From NCBI GenBank assembly GCA_020848815.1, contig JADLHL010000207.1:1-38828 (forward strand): DNA of 38,828 nucleotides, in the 5' to 3' direction. Every line of letters begins with the position of its first letter. Positions within the stretch are counted from its first letter, which is position 1. The notes under the pieces were generated by a model. That model was not told the origin of the DNA and did not search any database. It saw only the letters and a list, made by a program, of their open reading frames with translations. This DNA comes from Chitinophagaceae bacterium (lineage in GTDB: Bacteria; Bacteroidota; Bacteroidia; Chitinophagales; Chitinophagaceae). Below, piece after piece: positions 15,249-23,762 of the stretch. The translations under genes and the position numbers were made by a program.

Positions 15249-17951
15249 ATGTTTAGAATTCTTGCCTCCGTTGTATTGCTTGCTGTGTGTTTGCAGGCAA
15301 TGGCACAATCCAATCCATTTATCTTGTCGGTGCCCGGTGTACAGCAATACGCCAACATAGATACAGCTGGTATCTCTGTGTTGCCCAGTGGTCGTTATGT
15401 AACGCCCGTGGGACAAACCATTCGCATTACGCATGATCCTTTTGGCATGGCTGTTTCGCCCGATGGCAAAACAGTCATCACGTTGCACAACGGTGTGTTC
15501 AGCATCATTGATGTTGCTTCGATGCAAGCCACCCGTGTGCCCGATTATGCTGGTAACATTCCATCGCCGTTGAGCAATGGTTCGTTTTTAGGTGTGGCTT
15601 TTCATCCCACACAAAGCCTTGTGTATTTGAGCGGTGGCGATAACGGCGCTGTCATTGTGTACGATTACAAACGCCTGCAAAAAGTAGATTCTATTTCACT
15701 GAATGGCACATTTGGCGGAAAACTTTTCGATGATAGTTTTACCAGCGATTTAATTTTTAATACTGCCAACAATGAACTGCTGGTATTGGACCGTGGCAAT
15801 TTTCGTTTGGTAAGAATCAATTTGACCAATAAGAAAATCACAGCATCTATCGAAACCGGCCGTCAACCTTTTGGCCTGGCCATTTCGCCCGATAACAAAA
15901 CAGTGCTGGTAGCCAATGTGGGCATGTATAGTTATCCGTTGGTAAAAGGTGCTACACCCGACAATGCCAACGAAAAAATGATTGACTATCATCCATACGG
16001 CCACAACACCAAAGCTTCAAAAGAAGGAACAGAAATTGATGGCAAAGAAATTCCCGGCGTAGGCGATCCCAATGCGCCGGAGGCCATGAGTGTGTACAGC
16101 ATCAATCTGGCTACCAATAAAGTAACACATCGCTTAAAGACCGGTCACCTGATTGGTGAACTGGTGGAAGATGCGGAAGTGATTGGCGGTGCCAGTCCCA
16201 ACTCCATTGTGATGGGCAAACAGTTTGCTTATGTAACCAATGCTACCAACGACAACATTTCGGTGATTGATTACCGCAAGGGAAAAATTATTGACCATAT
16301 CGATATTAAAGTAGATCCGCTGTTGGATAAATACCGTGGCCTGTTGCCCTTCGGCATTACCATGAGTGCCGATGAAAAAACATTGTATGTAGCACTGCTT
16401 GGTTTTAATGCTGTTGCTGTAATAGACATAGCCAGCAAAACCACCAAGGGTTTGCTGCCCACAGGTTGGGGCCCGGCACGGGTACTGCTAAGCAGAGAGC
16501 AGCAATACCTGTACGTGATTTCTTGCCGTGGCTATGGTGCCGGACCAAATGGTGGTAAAAACTTTGTGGCACCGCCACAGGGTACTTACGTGGGTGATAT
16601 TCAGCTGGCTACTTTTCAAAAAATTGCCATGCCTACTGCGGCGGAATTGAAAGACTACACTACAAAAGCTATTCAGAATACCTATCAGAAAATTCCGGTA
16701 AGTCAGGTGGCGAATACACCGCTGCCTGCATTGCCCGGATTGGGTGCTACGCCCATCAAGCACATTGTTTTCATCAGTAAAGAAAACCGCACCTATGATG
16801 AAGTGTTTGGCCAAATGAATAGGGCAAAAGGCGATGCCACACTGGCCCGTTTTGGAACAGGTGTCAACATCTTTACCAAAACAGATTCGTTGTACAATGT
16901 AGATGTAATGCCCAATCACAAACGCATTGGCAGCCAGTTTGCATTCAGCGATAATTTTTATTGCGACAGCGATGCCTCCATTCATGGACATCATTGGATG
17001 GTGGGTGTAATTCCCAATGAATGGGTGGAAACCAACTCGAGTGTGAGCAAAACAGCGAAGTTATTTTCGAATGCACCGGGCCGTCGTTTCCCTGGTAGTA
17101 CCGGAAGTATTGACCCCGAAGATTATGCAGAAATTGGCGGCTTGTGGGAAGCATTGGAACGCAAAGGCATTTCGTTTTACAACTTTGGCCAGGCCAATGA
17201 AACAGCTCATGTGCGGGAAGAGTGGAACGACACTGCTACCGGCGCTGCACACTTAGTAATGGTGCCCATGCAAAACGCCTTGTGGACAAGAACCTCACAC
17301 AACTTTGCCGGCTACAATACCAACATTCCCGATCAGTTTCGGATGAAACAATTTGAAGAAGAGTTCACCAAAAAATGGTTGAATGGAAAAGACAGTTTGC
17401 CCCAATTGCTCACGGTGATGTTGCCCAACGATCATGGTGCAAGACCAAGACCCGAAGATGGCTATCCGTTTACGCATTCGTACATGGCCGACAATGATTT
17501 GGCCTTGGGCAGAATGCTGCATTTTTTGAGCAGAACACCGTACTGGAAAAACATGCTGGTGATTGTAACGGAAGATGATCCGCAAGGTGGTGTAGACCAC
17601 ATAGATGGCCATCGTAGTATTCTCATGATGGCAGGTCCTTATGTAAAGAAAAACCATGTGTCGCATACGCATGCCAACTTCGGTACCATCCTCAAAACCA
17701 TGTACAATATTTTGGGCGTGCCGTATGTCAATCAGTATGATGTAACGGCCAGTTTGCTCAGCGATTTCTTTACCAACACACCCGATTTTTCTACCTACGA
17801 TTTTGTATTGCCCGATAAGCGGGTATTCGATTGGGACAAGGCCATGGAGAAATATAAACAGCCCATCGACTGGCGCAACATTCAGCAAGGACCAAAGATG
17901 GATGATGCCGGTGAACAACGGGTGGAGCATTATAAAACAGGTGGCCAATAA
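15249..17951 (+). CDS. secreted YncE-like beta-propeller / phosphoesterase fusion (first copy)
   Basis: The 900-residue exported protein has a signal peptide (about 1-20, 'LLAVCLQAMAQ') and two modules. Residues about 45-440 are a beta-propeller with repeated 'SPDGKTV', 'SPDNKTVLVANVG' and 'SADEKTLYVALLG' blades. Residues about 503-850 are an alkaline-phosphatase-like phosphoesterase of the phospholipase C/acid phosphatase type. They contain 'KENRTYDEVFG' (511-521), 'SDNFYCDSDASIHGHHW' (567-583), 'LPNDHG' (725-730) and 'TEDDPQGGVDHIDGHR' (774-789), which supply the expected metal-binding and nucleophile-region residues. It would hydrolyse a phosphate mono- or diester outside the cytoplasm. 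The propeller may bind substrate or a partner. Its position right after SusCD ties it to uptake of the product or substrate. A TAAATTTC sequence just before the ATG could be a weak internal promoter. Confidence 0.9.
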   Translation: MFRILASVVLLAVCLQAMAQSNPFILSVPGVQQYANIDTAGISVLPSGRYVTPVGQTIRITHDPFGMAVSPDGKTVITLHNGVFSIIDVASMQATRVPDYAGNIPSPLSNGSFLGVAFHPTQSLVYLSGGDNGAVIVYDYKRLQKVDSISLNGTFGGKLFDDSFTSDLIFNTANNELLVLDRGNFRLVRINLTNKKITASIETGRQPFGLAISPDNKTVLVANVGMYSYPLVKGATPDNANEKMIDYHPYGHNTKASKEGTEIDGKEIPGVGDPNAPEAMSVYSINLATNKVTHRLKTGHLIGELVEDAEVIGGASPNSIVMGKQFAYVTNATNDNISVIDYRKGKIIDHIDIKVDPLLDKYRGLLPFGITMSADEKTLYVALLGFNAVAVIDIASKTTKGLLPTGWGPARVLLSREQQYLYVISCRGYGAGPNGGKNFVAPPQGTYVGDIQLATFQKIAMPTAAELKDYTTKAIQNTYQKIPVSQVANTPLPALPGLGATPIKHIVFISKENRTYDEVFGQMNRAKGDATLARFGTGVNIFTKTDSLYNVDVMPNHKRIGSQFAFSDNFYCDSDASIHGHHWMVGVIPNEWVETNSSVSKTAKLFSNAPGRRFPGSTGSIDPEDYAEIGGLWEALERKGISFYNFGQANETAHVREEWNDTATGAAHLVMVPMQNALWTRTSHNFAGYNTNIPDQFRMKQFEEEFTKKWLNGKDSLPQLLTVMLPNDHGARPRPEDGYPFTHSYMADNDLALGRMLHFLSRTPYWKNMLVIVTEDDPQGGVDHIDGHRSILMMAGPYVKKNHVSHTHANFGTILKTMYNILGVPYVNQYDVTASLLSDFFTNTPDFSTYDFVLPDKRVFDWDKAMEKYKQPIDWRNIQQGPKMDDAGEQRVEHYKTGGQ

Positions 17952-17979
17952 TTTTCGGGAAACATACAATTGCTGTGAT

Positions 17980-20463
17980 ATGAAACATTTACGATTTGCC
18001 GCATTGCTGTTGGGCTTACTGCCGGGTATTACCGGGGTGGTACAGGCACAAACAAAAAAAGTAACCTTACCCAACGGCTGGTCGTTGACACCTGCGGGCA
18101 AGCAACTGCCACTCGGCGATTTGCCGTTGAACGTGGTGGTTTCGCCCGACAAGAAATTACTTGCCGTTACCAACAACGGACAAAGTGTGCAATCCATTCA
18201 GCTCATTGATGCGGTGAATGATAAAGTGCTGCACAGTGTAGAAATTCTAAAGAGTTGGTATGGCTTACACTTTAGTGCCGATGGCAAAAAGTTGTATGCA
18301 TCGGGTGGCAATGACAACCGCATTGTGCAGTACAATATTGTGAACAAGCAACTGCAGTTGACTGATAGTTTCTTGCTGGGTAAAAAATGGCCTGAAAAAA
18401 TTTCACCTGCCGGTTTCGATTTGGATGAAGCCAAACAATTGATGTATGTGGTCACCAAAGAAAACGATGCCTTGTACATTGTTGATTTAGCCACGAAGAA
18501 AATGGAGCAGTTCCCATTGGGTGCCAAAGCGTACACTTGTTTGCTGAGCCCCGATAGAAAGCAACTCTACATTTCATTGTGGGGAGCAGACAGGTTGTTG
18601 ATTTGGGATACCCAAACCAAAACAGAAATCAGTCGTATTGCCGTAGGTGATAACCCCAATGAATTGCTGCTGACAAAAGATGGTCAGTATTTGTATGTGG
18701 CCAATGCCAATGACAACAGTGTGGCTGTAATTAAAACAGCAACAGCTGCTATTGTGGAAGTGTTGAACACCGCTTTGTATCCCAATGCACCCAACGGTTC
18801 AACTACCAATGGCATGGCACTGAATGAAACTGAAACTACATTGTATGTAGCCAATGCCGACAACAATTGTCTGGCGGTTTTTGATGTAGAAGAAAAAGGA
18901 GAGAGCCGCAGCAAAGGGTTTATACCAACGGGTTGGTATCCTACCAGTGTGAAAGTAGTAGGCAAGAAAATTTTCGTCAGCAATGGCAAGGGCGTTACAT
19001 CACTCGCCAATCCTTACGGGCCCAATCCAGCAGTGCGTAAGCAGGCCGTTACTTATCAGGCAGGCGACGCCAAAAAGCCACAGGAAGTGCAATACATTGG
19101 CGGTTTGTTCAAGGGTACGCTCAGTATCATTCCTGAGCCCGATGCACAGCAATTGAAAGTGATGGCCAAACAGGTGTACGACAACACACCTTATACCAAA
19201 CTGAAAGAATTGATGGCTGCTGGTGAGCGTGGTAATCCCATTCCTATGAAGGTGGGCGATGCATCACCCATCAAGCATGTGTTTTACATCATCAAAGAAA
19301 ACAGAACCTACGACCAGGTGTTGGGCGATTTACCGCAAGGCAATGGTGATACCTCGCTGGTGTTGTTTGGCAGAAAAATTACCCCTAACCAACATGCGTT
19401 AGCTGAGCAGTTTGTGTTGCTCGATAACTTTTATGTAGATGCTGAAGTGAGTGCCGATGGGCACAACTGGAGCACGGCTGCGTATGCCAATGATTACACT
19501 GAAAAAAACTGGCCCACCAGCTATGGCGGCCGCGGCGGTACCTATGATTTTGAAGGACAGAAAACCATTGCGCATCCACGTGGTGGTTTCATTTGGGATC
19601 ATTGTTTACGGGCCGGCATCAGTTACCGCACCTATGGTGAGTTTGCCGATGATTATGTGGCAAATATTCCTGCGTTGGTTGGTCGCATTTGTCCATACTT
19701 TACCAGTTGGGATGAAAGCGTAAGAGATACCAGCAGGTTTTATCAGTGGCGCCGAGATTTTGATTCATTGGTAGCGGCCAATGCATTGCCGCAGTTGAAT
19801 ACACTTCGTTTCATCAATGATCACACAGAAGGATTGCGGGTAGGAAGACCAACACCTTTTGCACATGTGGCCGACAATGATTATGCTGTTGGTTTGTTCA
19901 TTGAGCATTTAAGTAAAAGCCCGGTGTGGGAAAAATCGGTGGTATTTATATTAGAAGATGATGCGCAAAATGGCCCCGACCATGTGGATGCCCACCGCTC
20001 TACGGCTTATGTGGTGGGCCCTCACGTAAAACGGAGTTATGTAGATCATACCATGTATTCTACTTCCTCTATGTTGCGAACCATCGAACTTATCTTGGGT
20101 CTGCCGCCGATGAGTCAGTACGATGCAGCTGCCATGCCCATGTGGCGTTGTTTTACACCGCAAGCCAATACAACTGCATTCACAGCCATTGCACCCAAAA
20201 TTGATTTGAATGAGAAAAATCAGAAAGTAAATGCCCTTTCTAAACTGAGTGAAACATTTGATTTTTCGAAAGAAGATATGGCGCCGGATGTGGCATTCAG
20301 CGAAGTGATTTGGAAAGCGGTGAAGGGAGAACACAGTGTGATGCCTGCACCACGTCGTAGTGCATTTGTATGGAGCGATGAAGATGAAGAAGAAAAGGAG
20401 AAAGAAGCGGCTAATTCAAAGCGACCATTGCCGGCCAAAGCTTCTGGTAAAACCAAACGATAA
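17980..20463 (+). CDS. secreted YncE-like beta-propeller / phosphoesterase fusion (second copy)
   Basis: The 827-residue product is a paralogue of the preceding gene with the same order: signal peptide (about 1-23, ending 'VVQAQ'), propeller (about 45-350, 'SPDKKLLAV', 'KDGQYLYVANANDNSVAV', 'LNETETTLYVANADNN') and phosphoesterase (about 430-715). Catalytic motifs are 'KENRTYDQVLGD' (439-450), 'LDNFYVDAEVSADGHNW' (481-497), 'INDHTEG' (612-618) and 'LEDDAQNGPDHVDAHR' (658-673). The start at 17980 gives a proper signal peptide, while the listed ORF start at 17803 lies inside the previous gene. The two copies differ strongly outside the motifs, so this is an old duplication with likely different substrates. 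The last ~29 residues are an unusual acidic then basic tail. Only 3 bases separate it from the TonB receptor gene. Confidence 0.9.
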   Translation: MKHLRFAALLLGLLPGITGVVQAQTKKVTLPNGWSLTPAGKQLPLGDLPLNVVVSPDKKLLAVTNNGQSVQSIQLIDAVNDKVLHSVEILKSWYGLHFSADGKKLYASGGNDNRIVQYNIVNKQLQLTDSFLLGKKWPEKISPAGFDLDEAKQLMYVVTKENDALYIVDLATKKMEQFPLGAKAYTCLLSPDRKQLYISLWGADRLLIWDTQTKTEISRIAVGDNPNELLLTKDGQYLYVANANDNSVAVIKTATAAIVEVLNTALYPNAPNGSTTNGMALNETETTLYVANADNNCLAVFDVEEKGESRSKGFIPTGWYPTSVKVVGKKIFVSNGKGVTSLANPYGPNPAVRKQAVTYQAGDAKKPQEVQYIGGLFKGTLSIIPEPDAQQLKVMAKQVYDNTPYTKLKELMAAGERGNPIPMKVGDASPIKHVFYIIKENRTYDQVLGDLPQGNGDTSLVLFGRKITPNQHALAEQFVLLDNFYVDAEVSADGHNWSTAAYANDYTEKNWPTSYGGRGGTYDFEGQKTIAHPRGGFIWDHCLRAGISYRTYGEFADDYVANIPALVGRICPYFTSWDESVRDTSRFYQWRRDFDSLVAANALPQLNTLRFINDHTEGLRVGRPTPFAHVADNDYAVGLFIEHLSKSPVWEKSVVFILEDDAQNGPDHVDAHRSTAYVVGPHVKRSYVDHTMYSTSSMLRTIELILGLPPMSQYDAAAMPMWRCFTPQANTTAFTAIAPKIDLNEKNQKVNALSKLSETFDFSKEDMAPDVAFSEVIWKAVKGEHSVMPAPRRSAFVWSDEDEEEKEKEAANSKRPLPAKASGKTKR

Positions 20464-20466
20464 TTC

Positions 20467-22560
20467 ATGCAGCGAACAGGATTAATGATCATAGCAGCAT
20501 TGGCTGCACAAACGAGTGTTGCACAACAAACCGTTGATGCAAAAGATTCCATATACAGCACACTGCAACAAGTGGTGGTAAGTGCCACGCACAAAGCCCG
20601 TGAACGCAGCCAAACACCATACAGCATTGAAGTGCTGCAACAACCAGCACAACAAATGCAGCAGGCCCGTACTACACCAGAAGCATTGGCCTACGTACCA
20701 GGTGTATTTGTGCAGAAGACCAATCATGGCGGCGGCTCACCTTTTTTACGTGGCCTCACGGGCAATCAAACACTCATCATGATTGATGGCATTCGTTTCA
20801 ACAATGCTACGTTTCGTTTTGGTCCTAACCAATACCCCAATCTGATTGATGCATTCACCATTGATAGGATTGAAGTGTTGAAAGGAAGTGGGAGTGTGCA
20901 ATACGGCAGCGATGCGATGGGCGGTGTGATTCATGTGTTGACAAAAACACAAGACTATACCGATAAACCAACATGGCATGCAAACGCAGCCGGGCGTATT
21001 ACCACGCAAGCCATGGAATATACGGGCCGTGCTTCCGCAGCTTATAGCAGTAATCATTTTATGATGCAAGCCGGCTATACGTTTCGGCAGTTTGGCGACC
21101 TCGTTGGTGGCGATACAACAGGAGTACAACGTCCTTCGGGTTATGATGAAAGAGATTGGGATGTAAAAATGGCGATGCAACTCTCTGATAAAACAGAATT
21201 GATTGTGTCGAGTCAGCAGGTAGTACAGCGTAATGTGCCTTTGTACCATCGGGTGAAGCTGGAAAATTTTGCTTACTACCGCTTTTCACCACAGGTGATG
21301 CAGGTTTCGTATGCGAGGCTCAACTGGAAGCCGGGCAAGCGTTTGGTAAATGAAGCCAGTTTTACAGCCTTGTATAAACACAGCAAAGAAGGCCGCCAAT
21401 ACAACCGCAATGGAAATGCCAATTTTTACGATGAATTAGACAAGGTGAATAGTGTAGGTGCTACGGCTGAAGTGTACAGCAGTTTTAACCAGTGGTGGAC
21501 GGCCAACAGTGGCATAGAATGGTACAGCGATAAAGTACGCAGCAGCAGAATACGAACTAACGGTAGCAATGTTTTTAATGAACGGGGCTTATATCCGGAT
21601 GCTTCCGTGCAGGATAATTTTTCTGCTTACAGCCTGCATCATTTTCGTTGGAAAAAATGGGTAGCAGAAGCCGGACTTCGCTACAATCATTTCATCAATA
21701 GTTTGCCGGGGACCATTACACAATTGCCCGGTCAGCCAAAAGAAAATGCGGTGAAGTTGACGCCGGCTTCGCTGGTGGGTAATGCTTCCTTGTTGTACAA
21801 TATCAGTTCGAAGCATATTGTGTATGCCTCATTCAGCAATGGCTATCGTGCACCGGGTTTGGATGATATGGGCACATTGGGCCTTGTAGATTTTCGCTAC
21901 GAAGTACCCGCCTACGATTTGAAGCCCGAGAAAAACAACAACGTAGAATTCGGGTATCGCTTTGCAGGCAGGCGTTTGCAGGCATCGGCTACTTTCTTTT
22001 ACATGCACATCAATGATCTCATCAGCAGGGTACGCAGGGGAACCGATTCCATACAAGGATATCCTGTGTATATCAAAACCAACGATCAGCAAGCATTTGT
22101 ACGTGGCTTTGAAATCAGTGCACAATATCAAATTACCAAACAACTACGGGCACAGAGTTATGTAGCGTATCAGTACGGGCAAAACCTCACCCGCAATGAA
22201 CCTATGCGTCGCATTCCACCCATGAATGGATTGAGTAGTTTGCTGTATCAGGCATCCAAATGGTATGTAGGATTGGAGCATCAATGGGCTGCAGCGCAAC
22301 AACGATTGGCACAGGGCGATAAAGATGATAACCGCATTCCGAAAGGGGGCACACCCGCCTGGATGCTGTGGAACATGCATGCCGGATATCAAACCCAATC
22401 GTTTATTGTGAAGCTGTCGCTGCACAATATCAGCAACGAAGATTACCGTACCCACGGCAGCGGCATCAACGGTATGGGCCGGGCATTGGTGGCGGGAGTG
22501 AGTTACAATTTTTACGGAAAACTGTGGAAAACCTGTACCAAAAAATCAGGCGGTTGGTAA
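20467..22560 (+). CDS. TonB-dependent receptor (CirA/FepA-like architecture)
   Basis: The 697-residue protein has a signal peptide (about 1-19, 'LMIIAALAAQTSVAQ') and then goes straight to the plug without the SusC-type N-terminal domain. The plug is visible as 'LQQVVVSATHKARERSQTPY', 'PGVFVQKTNHGGGSPFLRGL', 'IMIDGIRFNNATF' and 'RIEVLKGSGSVQYGSDAMGG'. The barrel includes 'FSNGYRAPGLDDMG' and 'LKPEKNNNVEFGYRF' and ends 'ALVAGVSYNFYGKLWKTCTKKSGGW', a C-terminus with about ten residues beyond the usual terminal aromatic. It starts 3 bases after the second phosphoesterase and is almost certainly in the same operon. The ligand could be a metal complex, an organophosphate or a cofactor needed by the phosphoesterases. 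This cannot be decided from sequence. Confidence 0.9.
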   Translation: MQRTGLMIIAALAAQTSVAQQTVDAKDSIYSTLQQVVVSATHKARERSQTPYSIEVLQQPAQQMQQARTTPEALAYVPGVFVQKTNHGGGSPFLRGLTGNQTLIMIDGIRFNNATFRFGPNQYPNLIDAFTIDRIEVLKGSGSVQYGSDAMGGVIHVLTKTQDYTDKPTWHANAAGRITTQAMEYTGRASAAYSSNHFMMQAGYTFRQFGDLVGGDTTGVQRPSGYDERDWDVKMAMQLSDKTELIVSSQQVVQRNVPLYHRVKLENFAYYRFSPQVMQVSYARLNWKPGKRLVNEASFTALYKHSKEGRQYNRNGNANFYDELDKVNSVGATAEVYSSFNQWWTANSGIEWYSDKVRSSRIRTNGSNVFNERGLYPDASVQDNFSAYSLHHFRWKKWVAEAGLRYNHFINSLPGTITQLPGQPKENAVKLTPASLVGNASLLYNISSKHIVYASFSNGYRAPGLDDMGTLGLVDFRYEVPAYDLKPEKNNNVEFGYRFAGRRLQASATFFYMHINDLISRVRRGTDSIQGYPVYIKTNDQQAFVRGFEISAQYQITKQLRAQSYVAYQYGQNLTRNEPMRRIPPMNGLSSLLYQASKWYVGLEHQWAAAQQRLAQGDKDDNRIPKGGTPAWMLWNMHAGYQTQSFIVKLSLHNISNEDYRTHGSGINGMGRALVAGVSYNFYGKLWKTCTKKSGGW

Positions 22561-22594
22561 CATTATCTTAACATTCGCCCAGTAGTTTTAGGCC

Positions 22595-23023
22595 ATGGCA
22601 AAGTACAACGTCTTCCATCTGAAAAGTCCGCTGTCGGACCAACCAATTGAAGTAAAGCTGAACATGGCCGATCAGTACGTACGCATTGCATCGCCGTACC
22701 ACGAGCTTATTCAGCTGCGCCATCAGTTATTCAATCCTCATCTCATTACGGTGGCCAATTCTTACGGCTCTCCTTGGTTTCAATTGCATGCCCAGCACAA
22801 AAACAAGCATCAGTGGACGGTGCAGTATAGCGGCGGCGAAAGCTTCAGCATTGGTTTTCAGCAAGGCCAACAGGTAGAAGCGGTACTGACCAATGAGCAA
22901 TCGTTGCATTTGCAGTTTAGTGTGCTGGAAGCCGTGCAGCCAACGCCTGCCGAAATGCAAATGATTGGCGCTGCATTGGCGGCTTGCCATTTGCACCATC
23001 AGTTTGCTACTTCTGCCGCATGA
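22595..23023 (+). CDS. hypothetical protein, 142 residues
   Basis: I do not recognise this family. The product has no signal peptide or membrane segment. It is beta-strand-rich in the middle ('HQWTVQYSGGESFSIGFQQG', 'QSLHLQFSVLEAVQP') with many His and Gln residues, and ends in a short helical, His-containing segment ('GAALAACHLHHQFA'). The sequence looks like an ordinary soluble protein, and codon use matches its neighbours. It lies 34 bases after the TonB receptor gene with no visible terminator and 50 bases before the uracil-DNA glycosylase gene. A near-consensus box TAGTTTTA precedes its ATG. Confidence 0.65.
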   Translation: MAKYNVFHLKSPLSDQPIEVKLNMADQYVRIASPYHELIQLRHQLFNPHLITVANSYGSPWFQLHAQHKNKHQWTVQYSGGESFSIGFQQGQQVEAVLTNEQSLHLQFSVLEAVQPTPAEMQMIGAALAACHLHHQFATSAA

Positions 23024-23059
23024 GTTTTTACCGTACATAGCTTCGTAGCTGCTTTCTGC

Positions 23060-23067
23060 TATTTTTG
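23060..23067 (+). promoter_or_regulatory. candidate -7 box of the uracil-DNA glycosylase gene
   Basis: TATTTTTG matches TAnnTTTG and ends 6 bases before the ATG at 23074. It overlaps the TTG at 23065 that begins the listed ORF, which argues for the ATG and a nearly leaderless message. No clear -33 TTG is visible. Confidence 0.4.
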
Positions 23068-23073
23068 TTGCAC

Positions 23074-23751
23074 ATGGATGTACAAATAGCCGATAGCTGG
23101 AAACAACGCATGGAAGACGAGTTTGGCAAAACTTACTTCCACAACATTGTGCTGCACCTCAAAACGGAGCGGGCTGCCGGCAAAACCATTTATCCGCCGG
23201 GCAGCCAAATTTTCAACGCCTTTGCTTTAACGCCTTTCGATAAAGTAAAAGTGGTCATCATTGGGCAAGACCCCTACCACGGGCCACGGCAGGCGATGGG
23301 CCTCTCCTTTAGTGTGCCAAGGGGAGTGACAGCCCCGCCATCGCTGGGTAATATTTTCAAAGAACTGCGTCAGGATATTGGCATGGATATTCCTGCGCAT
23401 GGCGACCTTACTACGTGGGCTAGCCAAGGTGTATTGTTGCTCAATGCGGCATTGACGGTGCGGGCCAATGAGCCCAACAGCCATGCACAAATTGGCTGGC
23501 ATGAGTTTACGAATGCTGTCATTAGAAAATTGTCGGACGAACGTACCGGTTTGGTATTTATGCTCTGGGGAAAATTTGCGCAAGACAAACAGGTACTGAT
23601 AGATGGCACCAAGCATCAGGTGTTGAAGGCGGCGCATCCCAGCCCGTTCAGTGCCGATAAAGGATTCTTTGGTTGCAGGCATTTCAGCAAGGCCAATGAA
23701 TACCTCATGAAACAAGGGCTAGACCCCATCGATTGGAAATTGCCAGAATAA
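23074..23751 (+). CDS. ung: uracil-DNA glycosylase, family 1
   Basis: The 225-residue enzyme removes uracil from DNA in base-excision repair. The water-activating motif is 'GQDPYHG' with catalytic Asp66. The uracil-binding Asn lies in 'GVLLLNAALTVR', the Leu-loop is 'HPSPFSA' with His188, and 'FVMLWG'-like 'VFMLWGKFAQ' matches the family. The length is the normal ~225 residues. I start at the ATG 23074 rather than the TTG at 23065 because the normal N-terminus ('DSWKQRMEDEF') begins shortly after it. It is followed after 11 bases by the acyltransferase gene. Confidence 0.97.
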   Translation: MDVQIADSWKQRMEDEFGKTYFHNIVLHLKTERAAGKTIYPPGSQIFNAFALTPFDKVKVVIIGQDPYHGPRQAMGLSFSVPRGVTAPPSLGNIFKELRQDIGMDIPAHGDLTTWASQGVLLLNAALTVRANEPNSHAQIGWHEFTNAVIRKLSDERTGLVFMLWGKFAQDKQVLIDGTKHQVLKAAHPSPFSADKGFFGCRHFSKANEYLMKQGLDPIDWKLPE

Positions 23752-23762
23752 TAGTGTGTAGC

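Noticed and set aside
17295-18197. 300-residue minus-strand ORF
   Set aside because: It spans two phosphoesterase genes on the opposite strand and their junction. The translation has no coherent domain.
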